Under the pieces are notes generated by a model. The model made no database searches. It saw nothing but the letters and a program-made list of their open reading frames with translations, and had not been told where the DNA came from. Both the position numbers and the translations under genes were made by a program. A stretch of 7,079 nucleotides of DNA from Victivallaceae bacterium (GTDB lineage Bacteria; Verrucomicrobiota; Lentisphaeria; Victivallales; Victivallaceae): assembly GCA_028698975.1 (NCBI GenBank), contig JAQVVK010000111.1, positions 1-7,079 on the forward strand, in the 5' to 3' direction. Each line of letters opens with the position of its first letter. Position 1 is the first letter of the stretch. This document shows positions 1-6,733 of this stretch, in pieces.

Positions 1-1215
1 TTCATGTCGTTTCTGGCCAACAGCGCGATCTTTTTGCTGCTGGGCTTTACCGAGGCGGACAAGCTCTTTGATTTCGGCGGCGGCGGCCATTTGCTGCTTG
101 CGGTCGGGGTGGCCATACTTGCGATACAGGCGGCCCGAATTGTGGTGGTTTTCGGCATGTCACCGTTTCTGGGGTTCGGCCGGAACCGGATCGGTCTGGA
201 TTATCAGGCGGTGATGTTTTGGGGCGGACTGCGCGGCGCGGTGCCGCTCGCGCTGGTCTTCAGCATTCCCGACAGTTACGTCGATCGCACCCTGATCATG
301 CAGATCACGCTGGCGGTGGTGCTTTTTACATTGCTGGTGCAGGGGTTGACCACCGAGCGTCTGCTCAAACTTTTCGGTCTGGATCGGCCCGGCACGCTAT
401 CGAGGCTCGCCGAATGGTACACCATGCTCAAGGCGCGCCGCGCCGCGGTGGAGACGCTGCGTGAAGCCGCCGCCGAAAAGAATTTCGACGAAGCCGCGAT
501 CTCCCGGCTGGCCGAAGAATACGGCGCCAAGCTCAATGCGGTGATGAATTCGTTTGATTTCAAGGACGCCGCCAACCGTGCGGCTCTCGACCGCATGATC
601 TGGGCCGGCATGGTCGAGGTCGAGCACGCGGTGATCGGCCGCTATTTGAGAAGCGGACTTCTGCATGAGGACGGCTGCCGGCGGCTGCTGGCGTTCAACG
701 GGGCCATGGCGGACGATCTTGACGCCGAGCGCACTCCGGATGCGGGGCGCGACGCCGGGAGGATCGCGTCAACCTTGAATTTCTGCGGCTGGCGGCCGCT
801 GGGCAAGGCGTGGTTTCGCCGGATGTTTCCGCCGCGCACCTTTGAATTGTTTTGCCGGGATTTCGCCATGCTTATGACGCTGCTCATCGCTTCGCGGACG
901 GTTCGGGCCGAGCTTGACGAGAGTGCGGCGCGTTTCCCCGGCGGACTGGCCGACGGGGCGTTGTCGCCCTGCCGCGACTTCCTGAGCCGCCGTTCGGCCG
1001 AGTTGCGCCGCCGCCTGAACGAATTGCGCGGATTTGACGGCAACCTCTACCTCAAAGCGCAGGAATATGTTTTGCGCTGTGTGATTTTCGACGCGGAACT
1101 CAAGGTGATCGAAAACGCCAACACTTCCGGCGCGCTGGACGACGCCGAATTCGATAAATTGTCCGAAACCATCGGGGCCGGCAAAAACGCGCTCATCAAC
1201 GAATTGCAGGCGTGA
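1..1215 (+). CDS. CPA1-family Na+/H+ antiporter, 3' part (5' end outside window)
   Basis: This is the C-terminal part of an inner-membrane monovalent cation/proton antiporter, which would exchange Na+ (or K+) for H+ in pH and salt homeostasis. The frame is open from base 1; the ATG at 4 lies inside a transmembrane helix (FLANSAIFLLLG), so it is not the true start and the gene begins upstream. Four hydrophobic segments are visible at about residues 3-16, 30-52, 70-89 and 98-117 of the visible part. The third carries WGGLRGAVPLAL (about residues 74-85), the hallmark of the CPA1/NhaP group, and GLTTERLLKLFGL closes the membrane domain as is usual in the family. About 270 residues follow that are hydrophilic, probably helical and presumably cytoplasmic; I recognise no domain in them. 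The gene ends in tandem in-frame stops (TGA TAA) 4 nt before prmA. The CPA1 assignment is firm. The transported ion is not readable from the sequence. Confidence 0.88.
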   Translation, partial: FMSFLANSAIFLLLGFTEADKLFDFGGGGHLLLAVGVAILAIQAARIVVVFGMSPFLGFGRNRIGLDYQAVMFWGGLRGAVPLALVFSIPDSYVDRTLIMQITLAVVLFTLLVQGLTTERLLKLFGLDRPGTLSRLAEWYTMLKARRAAVETLREAAAEKNFDEAAISRLAEEYGAKLNAVMNSFDFKDAANRAALDRMIWAGMVEVEHAVIGRYLRSGLLHEDGCRRLLAFNGAMADDLDAERTPDAGRDAGRIASTLNFCGWRPLGKAWFRRMFPPRTFELFCRDFAMLMTLLIASRTVRAELDESAARFPGGLADGALSPCRDFLSRRSAELRRRLNELRGFDGNLYLKAQEYVLRCVIFDAELKVIENANTSGALDDAEFDKLSETIGAGKNALINELQA

Positions 1216-1219
1216 TAAT

Positions 1220-2113
1220 ATGAGTGACGACATCGTTTACGCATTGACTTTGGACGACGCTTCCGGCGACGGCGGCGTGATGGCCGACGAACTCTTTTCC
1301 GCGCTGGAGCTTGCCTACAGCAGCTGGGAGGACAAGGAGAACCCGCGTCTCGTGCATACCGTCTATTGCATGGATTCCGACGCCCGCCTTGCGGCGGCGG
1401 CGGAGTTGTCGCGCTTGCTGCCCGACTGGCGGAAGCTGGGGGCGGAGCTGGCCGATCCGCAGAAACTCGACATCAAGCGCGAGGATTGGTCGGAAGTCTG
1501 GAAGAAATATTTTCATGTGATTCAGGTGAGCGACCGACTGTTCATCAAGCCGAGCTGGCTGGAATGCGAGGCCAAACCCGGCCGGGTCGTGGTCGAACTC
1601 GATCCCGGCATGAGTTTCGGCACCGGCCAGCACGCCACCACGCTTTTTTGCCTCGGTGTGCTGGATTCCGAGGCCAAGCCGGGGCGCCGACTCAGTGTGC
1701 TTGACGCCGGTTGCGGCTCCGGCATTTTGGCGATTGCCGCTTCGAAACTCGGTTACGGGCCGATCGGCGCATTTGATTACGACCCCGACGCGGTCGCGGT
1801 GGCAAAAGAGAACATCCGGAAAAACGGTATTTCCAATGTGTCACCGACGGTGGACGACGCCGCGCTTTACCGGGTATGCGCCGACGGGTATGATCTGGTG
1901 TGCGCCAATATTCTCGGTCATCTGCTCAAAGCCTACCGGCATAATATTGCAAGCTGGGTCAAGCCGGGCGGACTGCTGGCATTGTCGGGCATTCTTACCA
2001 CCGAATTTGACGGAGTGGCCGGGGCTTTCTCCGAACTCGGGTTTGCCGAAATCCGGCGCGGCACGCTGCGTGAGTGGACCGGCGGATTGTTTCGCCGGAC
2101 GGGTAAAAAGTGA
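1220..2113 (+). CDS. prmA: Ribosomal protein L11 methyltransferase PrmA
   Basis: This is a SAM-dependent class I methyltransferase that, in the known family, trimethylates lysines and the N-terminus of ribosomal protein L11 in the cytoplasm. Its 297 residues are close to the usual size (about 290). The N-terminal 100 residues form the substrate-recognition region, with DWSEVWKKYF at about 89-98. The signature ELDPGMSFGTGQHATT lies at about 126-141, the SAM-binding glycine motif LDAGCGSGIL at about 161-170, and the acidic loop FDYDPDAV at about 185-192. The NIL motif (ANILGHLL, about 229-236) is the PrmA version of the NPPY-type motif. The ATG at 1220 gives the expected N-terminus; only a weak AGG (1208-1210) precedes it, and translation is probably helped by readthrough of ribosomes from the antiporter gene 4 nt upstream. 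The stop overlaps the start of the next gene. All key motifs are intact. Confidence 0.95.
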   Translation: MSDDIVYALTLDDASGDGGVMADELFSALELAYSSWEDKENPRLVHTVYCMDSDARLAAAAELSRLLPDWRKLGAELADPQKLDIKREDWSEVWKKYFHVIQVSDRLFIKPSWLECEAKPGRVVVELDPGMSFGTGQHATTLFCLGVLDSEAKPGRRLSVLDAGCGSGILAIAASKLGYGPIGAFDYDPDAVAVAKENIRKNGISNVSPTVDDAALYRVCADGYDLVCANILGHLLKAYRHNIASWVKPGGLLALSGILTTEFDGVAGAFSELGFAEIRRGTLREWTGGLFRRTGKK

Positions 2114-3222
2114 AGCTGCTTCCAGTCGTCTTTATGCTGGTTTGGGCCGCCGCCGGACTTCAAGGCGCGGGCGAGCCGGCGGAGGCCGTCGAATTTGAAC
2201 GCCGTCTGGCCGCCGCCAGGAGCGGCGACGCCGAGTCGGCTCTATATGTCGGCAACGCGTTTATGCGCGGCGACGTCCGGGGGCCGCAAAATGCGCCACT
2301 GGCCGCCTACTGGTTTGGCCGGGCCGCCGCCGCCGGAAATCACGAGGCGCAGTACAATCTGGGTCTCTGTCATGAATTCGGCTGGGGCGCGGTAAAAAGT
2401 AACGAAAAAGCCACCGAGTGTTACCGTCTTGCCGCGGCGGCCGGGCTGCTTCCGGCCCGGCTGCGGCTGGCGCGGTTTGGGTTGGCCGGCGAAGCGGTCG
2501 ATCGCGCCGCCGCGCTGAACGAACTGCGCGAACTGGCCGGGCAGGATTACGCGCCGGCTCAGTTTGAACTCGCTTCGCACATTCTTTCGGTCGAGGGACG
2601 CAAAGGCGAACATTTTGCCGAAGTGGTCGAGCTGGCCCGCAAAGCGGCAAGGGCGGCCGATCCGCTGCCCGAACACCTGCTCTTTTTGGCCGATGTGACC
2701 GGCGATCTCAATCAGGCCGCCGCGTTGCTGGAGCAGGCGGCCGCGATGCGATTTCCCGACGCTCAGGCGCGATTGGCCGAGGTGTATGAATTCGGACTGG
2801 GCAGACCCGTTGACCGCCACCGCGCTTTTTCGCTCAATTCGCTGGCCGCCGACGCCGGTTCGGCACGCGGGCTTACCCGGATGGGGCAGTATTGGCTCGA
2901 AGGCGACATGGTGGGGCATGACCCGGCGCGCGCCGCCGCGTGTTTTACCGCCGCCGCCGAAATGGGCTATGCCCCGGCCCGGTTGAAACTGGGCAAACTT
3001 TATGAGGATGGCGTCGGGGTGGAGCGTCTGCCCGTCCGGGCCGTCGGGTTGTATACCGAGGCGGCCAAGTCGGGAAACCGGGCCGCCGCTTTGGAGCTGG
3101 CCAGATGTTACCGCGACGGAGTCGGGGTGGAAAAAGACCCGGCGGGGGCGGAATTCTGGAGCAAACGCGCCGCGGAGTCGCGTAATGACTTGATTATTCC
3201 GCGTTCAGGTGGTATTTTATAA
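2110..3222 (+). CDS. Secreted/periplasmic Sel1-repeat (TPR-like) protein
   Basis: This 370-residue protein is an alpha-solenoid of Sel1-like repeats, a class that generally serves as a protein-interaction scaffold; its partner is unknown. It begins with a signal peptide (MKLLPVVFMLVWAAAGLQG). Cleavage could be by signal peptidase I near residue 20-26, and there is no lipobox cysteine. Repeats of about 36 residues with the pattern A-x-x-x-LG-x-x-Y-x-x-G-x-G-V-x-x-D-x-x-x-A-x-x-x-x-x-x-AA-x-x-G are clear at about 42-77, 78-113, 216-251, 252-287, 288-323 and 324-358. Residues about 114-215 hold two or three decayed repeats. The last two copies (YEDGVGVE, YRDGVGVEKD) are closest to consensus. The GTG start at 2110 overlaps the prmA stop by 4 nt (GTGA) and is the only start that includes the signal peptide. 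Any upstream Shine-Dalgarno is weak (GGACGGG, 2097-2103), so translational coupling to prmA is likely. The fold class is firm and the specific function cannot be assigned. Confidence 0.88.
   Translation: MKLLPVVFMLVWAAAGLQGAGEPAEAVEFERRLAAARSGDAESALYVGNAFMRGDVRGPQNAPLAAYWFGRAAAAGNHEAQYNLGLCHEFGWGAVKSNEKATECYRLAAAAGLLPARLRLARFGLAGEAVDRAAALNELRELAGQDYAPAQFELASHILSVEGRKGEHFAEVVELARKAARAADPLPEHLLFLADVTGDLNQAAALLEQAAAMRFPDAQARLAEVYEFGLGRPVDRHRAFSLNSLAADAGSARGLTRMGQYWLEGDMVGHDPARAAACFTAAAEMGYAPARLKLGKLYEDGVGVERLPVRAVGLYTEAAKSGNRAAALELARCYRDGVGVEKDPAGAEFWSKRAAESRNDLIIPRSGGIL
3190..3218 (+). promoter_or_regulatory. Candidate sigma70-like promoter for the pfp operon
   Basis: TTGATT (3190-3195) and TATTTT (3213-3218) are separated by exactly 17 nt, and each matches the sigma70 consensus at four of six positions. 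Transcription would start near 3225, just past the Sel1 stop, giving a leader of about 90 nt. A TAAAAT box at 3285-3290 is an alternative -10, but it has no -35 at normal spacing. The prediction rests on short degenerate motifs in an AT-rich patch, so it is weak. Confidence 0.3.
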
Positions 3223-3238
3223 AAGGTGTTTTTTTGCA

Positions 3239-3265
3239 GGCCGTAAAACCATAGGGGTTGCGGCC
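3239..3265 (+). terminator. GC-rich hairpin, possible weak intrinsic terminator or leader structure
   Basis: GGCCG (3239-3243) pairs with CGGCC (3261-3265). A T-G wobble pair and a two-base bulge extend this into AACC (3247-3250) pairing with GGTT (3256-3259), closing a five-base loop. TTTT follows after three bases (3269-3272). It could end the antiporter-prmA-Sel1 transcript, but the U-tract is short. If transcription starts upstream near 3225, it would instead be a structure in the pfp leader. Confidence 0.4.
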
Positions 3266-3289
3266 GGATTTTATCGTAAATCCGTAAAA
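3241..3289 (+). repeat. Three CGTAAA direct repeats upstream of pfp
   Basis: CCGTAAAA occurs at 3241-3248 and again at 3282-3289, and a related TCGTAAAT lies at 3274-3281. All three contain the core CGTAAA (3242-3247, 3275-3280, 3283-3288). The last two cores are 8 nt apart and the first is 33 nt from the second. The repeats are seen directly in the sequence. A regulatory role is only a possibility, since short AT-containing words recur by chance in AT-rich leaders. Confidence 0.4.
3265..3284 (+). repeat. Second hairpin in the pfp leader (7-bp inverted repeat)
   Basis: CGGATTT (3265-3271) pairs perfectly with AAATCCG (3278-3284) around a six-base loop, directly abutting the upstream GC-rich hairpin. 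An alternative pairing of ATTTTA (3268-3273) with TAAAAT (3285-3290) would exclude it. No long U-tract follows, so it is not a classical terminator. It could be a protein operator or an mRNA structure placed about 18 nt before the Shine-Dalgarno. Confidence 0.4.
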
Positions 3290-3301
3290 TTTCAATAAGA
3301 C

Positions 3302-3307
3302 AAGGAG
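3302..3307 (+). promoter_or_regulatory. Shine-Dalgarno site of pfp
   Basis: AAGGAG lies 7 nt before the ATG at 3315. It is the strongest and best-spaced ribosome binding site in the window and fixes the start of pfp. It fits high independent expression, in contrast to the weak sites before prmA, the Sel1 gene and gatC. Confidence 0.85.
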
Positions 3308-3314
3308 TTGTATC

Positions 3315-4964
3315 ATGAGTGAGATCTCCCCGCTTCAGAAAGCCCGCGCCGCCTATGCCCCCAAACTGCCGGCCGCCCTGACCAAGGGTGCCGCCGTCGA
3401 AGTCGTCGAGGGTGCGCCGACCACCGCAGTGGCCGATATTGAAAAGATCAAGGCGATTTTCACCACCACTTTCGGCAGCCCCGCGCTGACCTTCAAGGCC
3501 GGTGACGGCAAGGGCGGCAAGGCGGTCAACGTCGGCGTGATACTCTCCGGCGGACAGGCTCCGGGCGGACACAACGTCATCGCCGGTCTTTTCGACGGCA
3601 TCAAATCGCTCAGCCCGGCCAGTCGGCTCTACGGCTTCCTCAAGGGGCCGGACGGTCTGGTCAAAGATGAATATATGGAGTTGACCGGCGACGTCATCGA
3701 CGCCTACCGCAACACCGGCGGCTTTGATATGATCGGCTCCGGACGCACCAAGCTGGAGACCGACGAACAGTTTGAAGCCGCCCGCAAGAGCTGCGAAAAG
3801 CTCGGCATCACCGCGCTGGTCATCATCGGCGGCGACGACTCCAACACCAACGCCTGTATGCTGGCCGAATATTTCAAGAGCCACAAGATCGGCATTTCGG
3901 TGACCGGCTGCCCCAAGACCATCGACGGCGACCTCAAAAACGAGTGGATCGAAACCAGTTTCGGCTTCGACACCGCCTGCCGAGTTTACAGCGAGCTGAT
4001 CGGCAACATCGGCCGCGACGCCAATTCGGCCAAGAAATACTGGCACTTCATTAAGCTGATGGGCCGTTCGGCTTCGCACATCGCGCTGGAATGCGCGCTT
4101 CAGACCCGCCCCAACATCGCGATCATTTCCGAGGAAGTCGCCGCCAAAAAGATGACGCTCGGCTCCATTGTTGACGACATCGTCAAAGTGGTGGCCGCCC
4201 GCGCCGCCAACGGCATGAATTTCGGCGTTGCGTTGATCCCGGAAGGGCTGATCGAATTCATCCCTGAAATCAAAGCTCTGATCTCCGAACTCAACGATCT
4301 GCTGGCCGCCAATGCCGCCAAGGTCGATGCCATGGACAAGGCGGGCAAGGTGGCGTTTGCCGCCGATCATCTCTCGGCCGACGCCGCCCGCGTCTTCAAA
4401 TCGCTGCCGATGGGTATTGAGATGCAGCTCTGCAACGATCGCGATCCACACGGCAACGTGCAGGTTTCGCTTATTGAAACCGAGAAGATGCTGGCCGAAA
4501 TGGTCGGAGCCAAGCTCAAGGAAATGAAAGCCGCCGGCTCCTATGCGGGTAAATTCAGCACCCAGACCCACTTCTTCGGCTACGAGGGCCGCTGCGCCGC
4601 GCCGTCGAACTTCGACGCCGACTACTGCTACAGCCTCGGATTCAACGCCGCCGCGCTGATCGGCGCGGGCCGCACCGGTTATATGTCGAGCGTGCGCAAT
4701 GTGACGAAAGCGTCTTCCGAGTGGATCGCCGGAGGCATTCCGATCACCATGATGATGAATATCGAGCACCGTCACGGTCACGACAAGCCGGTGATCCGCA
4801 AGGCGTTGGTTGAGCTGGACGGCGCGCCGTTCAAGTTCTTCGCCGCCCACCGTGCCGAATGGGCGGTCAAGACCGCGTACGTCTATCCCGGCCCGATCCA
4901 GTATTTCGGCCCCGCCGAAGTCTGCGATCTGGTGACCAAGACTATCGAACTCGAGCACAAGTAA
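3315..4964 (+). CDS. pfp: Pyrophosphate-dependent 6-phosphofructokinase (long form)
   Basis: This enzyme reversibly phosphorylates fructose 6-phosphate to fructose 1,6-bisphosphate using pyrophosphate instead of ATP, in cytoplasmic glycolysis and gluconeogenesis. Its 549 residues match the long PPi-PFK clade (plant beta subunit, spirochaete and chlamydial forms) rather than the ~320-residue ATP enzymes. Visible motifs in order are SGGQAPGGHN (78-87) at the phosphoryl-donor site, GGDDSNTNA (172-180), PKTIDGDLK (200-208) with the catalytic aspartate D204, MGR (249-251) for the sugar phosphate, and a C-terminal FGYEGR (421-426). The second Asp of GGDDS, where ATP enzymes have Gly, and Lys in PKTIDGD are the known PPi-specificity residues. 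The gene has its own AAGGAG site and a structured 92-nt upstream region, so it probably opens a new operon with gatC (4 nt downstream), gatA and the Lpt permease. Nothing looks broken. Confidence 0.95.
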   Translation: MSEISPLQKARAAYAPKLPAALTKGAAVEVVEGAPTTAVADIEKIKAIFTTTFGSPALTFKAGDGKGGKAVNVGVILSGGQAPGGHNVIAGLFDGIKSLSPASRLYGFLKGPDGLVKDEYMELTGDVIDAYRNTGGFDMIGSGRTKLETDEQFEAARKSCEKLGITALVIIGGDDSNTNACMLAEYFKSHKIGISVTGCPKTIDGDLKNEWIETSFGFDTACRVYSELIGNIGRDANSAKKYWHFIKLMGRSASHIALECALQTRPNIAIISEEVAAKKMTLGSIVDDIVKVVAARAANGMNFGVALIPEGLIEFIPEIKALISELNDLLAANAAKVDAMDKAGKVAFAADHLSADAARVFKSLPMGIEMQLCNDRDPHGNVQVSLIETEKMLAEMVGAKLKEMKAAGSYAGKFSTQTHFFGYEGRCAAPSNFDADYCYSLGFNAAALIGAGRTGYMSSVRNVTKASSEWIAGGIPITMMMNIEHRHGHDKPVIRKALVELDGAPFKFFAAHRAEWAVKTAYVYPGPIQYFGPAEVCDLVTKTIELEHK

Positions 4965-4968
4965 GATC

Positions 4969-5280
4969 ATGGCGGACAGCGCAATCGATATTGAATACGT
5001 GGCCGGCCTCGCCCGACTGGAGATCGCTCCCGATGAGAAGGAGCGGCTCCAGCGCGACCTCGACCATATCGTCGATTACATCGCCGAGCTGGGCGAGGTG
5101 GATGTGACCGGGGTCGAGCCAACCGCCCACGCCGCCGCGCTCTCCAACGTCTGGCGCGAAGACGAAATCGTCGAAACACCGTCGCAAATGCGCGAAGTAA
5201 TGCTTAAAAACGCTCCGGCGTTGATGGATGGCGATTTGGTCAAAATGCCGCGCATCCTGCCGGGCGAAGGAGAACATTAG
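4969..5280 (+). CDS. gatC: Asp-tRNA(Asn)/Glu-tRNA(Gln) amidotransferase subunit C
   Basis: GatC is the small subunit of GatCAB, which amidates mischarged Glu-tRNA(Gln) and/or Asp-tRNA(Asn) where glutaminyl- or asparaginyl-tRNA synthetase is missing. It wraps around and stabilises GatA. The 103 residues are of normal family length (about 95-105). The conserved pattern is present: VAGLARLEIAPDEKERL near the N-terminus, then a helix with DLDHIVDYIAELGEVD, then GVEPTAHAAALSNVWREDEI. The ATG at 4969 lies 4 nt after the pfp stop with no clear Shine-Dalgarno, so translation is probably coupled to pfp. gatA follows after 2 nt. The end of this gene carries the ribosome binding site of gatA. Confidence 0.95.
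   Translation: MADSAIDIEYVAGLARLEIAPDEKERLQRDLDHIVDYIAELGEVDVTGVEPTAHAAALSNVWREDEIVETPSQMREVMLKNAPALMDGDLVKMPRILPGEGEH
5267..5272 (+). promoter_or_regulatory. Shine-Dalgarno site of gatA, inside the gatC coding end
   Basis: AAGGAG lies within the last codons of gatC, 10 nt before the ATG at 5283. It supports that start for gatA and the coupled expression of the two subunits. Confidence 0.75.
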
Positions 5281-5282
5281 AT

Positions 5283-6722
5283 ATGGCCGCCGAACTGCGC
5301 ACCATTTCCGGCGACGCCGGGCTGCTGGCATCTGGTCAGCTCTCGGCGGTCGAACTCGTCAAGGGTTATCTTGAGCGCATCGATAAACGCGAAGGCGAGA
5401 TCGGGGCGTTTCTTGCGCTTGACCGCGAAAAAGTTCTGGCCGCCGCCGCGGCCGCCGATTCCCGCCGCGCCTCCGGCAAAGCGTTGAGCCGCTTTGACGG
5501 GGTGCCGGTCGGCATCAAGGATTGTATCGTCGCCGAGGGGGAGACCGCCTCCTGCGCGTCGAAAATACTTAAACCGGTGATTTCGCCGTTTGACGCCACT
5601 GCGGTGGCGCGGCTGCGCGCAATGGGGTTCATCCCGTTCGGGCGGCTCAATATGGACGAATTCGCCATGGGTTCAAGCTGTGAAAACAGCGCGTTCCACA
5701 AGACCGCCAACCCGCGCGATGTGTCGCGGGTGCCGGGCGGCTCCTCCGGTGGCTCCGCCGCTTGCGTGGCGGCCGGGTTTGCCCCCGCCGCGCTGGGTTC
5801 CGACACCGGCGGGTCGATCCGCCAGCCCGCCGCTTTTTGCGGCGTGGTGGGGCTGAAGCCGACCTACGGGCGGGTTTCCCGTTACGGGCTGGTCGCTTTT
5901 GCTTCAAGTCTGGATCAAATCGGGCCTCTGACCAATTCGGTCGAAGACGCCGGCATATTGCTTGACTCCATTGCCGGGCGCGACCCCCGCGACAGCACTT
6001 CGCTGCCGGCTCCGGCCGGCGGATTTGCGGCGGCGGCCCAGCCGCGTGGTTCGCTCAAGGGAGTGCGGATCGGCCTCCCCAAAGAGTATCTCGACAACCC
6101 GGGTATTGCGCCCGGAGTGGCCAAGACATTGCAGGATACCATTGCCAAAGTGCGCGAACTGGGCGCGGAGACGGTCGAAGTCTCGCTGCCCCATACCAAA
6201 TACGCGGTCGCGGTTTATTACATTGTGGCCACTGCCGAAGCCAGCGCAAACCTGGCCCGTTTCGACGGCATGCGCTACGGGGCGAGGATCGACGGCCGCG
6301 ATTTGGCCGACACTTATCTCAAATCGCGCGGTCAGGGCTTCGGAGCCGAAGTCAAGCGTCGCATACTGCTCGGCACATATGTGCTTTCGAGCGGCTACTA
6401 TGACGCATATTATCTGCGGGCGCAAAAGGTGCGTACGCTGATCCGGCGCGACTTTGACGAGGCGTTCAAGTCGTGCGACGTGATGATGACACCGGTCACG
6501 CCCGATGTCGCGTTTAAGTTCGGCGAGAAGGCCGATCCGCTTCAGATGTATTTGTCTGACATCTTCACGATCGCGCTGAACCTTTCGGGCAATTGCGGCA
6601 TCAGTATTCCGGCCGGGCGCGACGGAGTCACCGGTATGCCGGTGGGCGTGCAGTTGCTGGGAAATTCGCTCGACGAGGCGCGGCTGCTCGGCGTCGCTTC
6701 AACATTGATGAAAAACCTGTAA
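5283..6722 (+). CDS. gatA: Asp-tRNA(Asn)/Glu-tRNA(Gln) amidotransferase subunit A
   Basis: GatA is the glutaminase subunit of GatCAB. It releases ammonia from glutamine, which is channelled to GatB for amidation of the mischarged tRNA. At 479 residues it is close to the usual 480-490. The amidase-signature catalytic triad is complete: Lys79 in GVPVGIKD, cis-Ser154 in PGGSSGGS, and nucleophile Ser178 in GSDTGGSIRQPA. From memory these numbers equal those of the Staphylococcus aureus enzyme, which shows there are no N-terminal insertions. The following GVVGLKPTYGRVSRYGLVAFASSLDQIGP block (188-216) is the characteristic GatA stretch that separates it from general amidases. The C-terminal MPVGVQLLG is also typical. 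The start is fixed by AAGGAG 10 nt upstream. gatB does not follow; the next gene, after 11 nt, is a membrane permease. Confidence 0.96.
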   Translation: MAAELRTISGDAGLLASGQLSAVELVKGYLERIDKREGEIGAFLALDREKVLAAAAAADSRRASGKALSRFDGVPVGIKDCIVAEGETASCASKILKPVISPFDATAVARLRAMGFIPFGRLNMDEFAMGSSCENSAFHKTANPRDVSRVPGGSSGGSAACVAAGFAPAALGSDTGGSIRQPAAFCGVVGLKPTYGRVSRYGLVAFASSLDQIGPLTNSVEDAGILLDSIAGRDPRDSTSLPAPAGGFAAAAQPRGSLKGVRIGLPKEYLDNPGIAPGVAKTLQDTIAKVRELGAETVEVSLPHTKYAVAVYYIVATAEASANLARFDGMRYGARIDGRDLADTYLKSRGQGFGAEVKRRILLGTYVLSSGYYDAYYLRAQKVRTLIRRDFDEAFKSCDVMMTPVTPDVAFKFGEKADPLQMYLSDIFTIALNLSGNCGISIPAGRDGVTGMPVGVQLLGNSLDEARLLGVASTLMKNL

Positions 6723-6726
6723 GGGG
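6721..6726 (+). promoter_or_regulatory. Shine-Dalgarno site of the Lpt permease gene, overlapping the gatA stop
   Basis: AAGGGG overlaps the TAA stop of gatA and lies 7 nt before the ATG at 6734, inside a purine-rich run. It favours that start over the in-frame ATG at 6770, which has no comparable site. Confidence 0.55.
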
Positions 6727-6733
6727 GCGGGAG

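Noticed and set aside
642..1233. Overlapping minus-strand open frames opposite the antiporter tail, considered because the tail itself is unrecognised.
   Set aside because: The plus-strand frame is continuous with the conserved membrane domain and ends 4 nt before prmA. The antisense products are Arg/Ser/Pro-rich and motif-free.
3108..4970. A 620-codon open frame on the minus strand covering all of pfp.
   Set aside because: Its product is low-complexity and rich in Gly, Asp, His and Val in the way antisense frames of GC-rich genes are, with no recognisable motif. It lies opposite a clear pfp gene. The absence of stops follows from codon bias in pfp.
5904..6425. A 173-codon minus-strand open frame within gatA.
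   Set aside because: It is antisense to a strongly conserved amidase gene, shows no domain, and has composition expected of a shadow frame.
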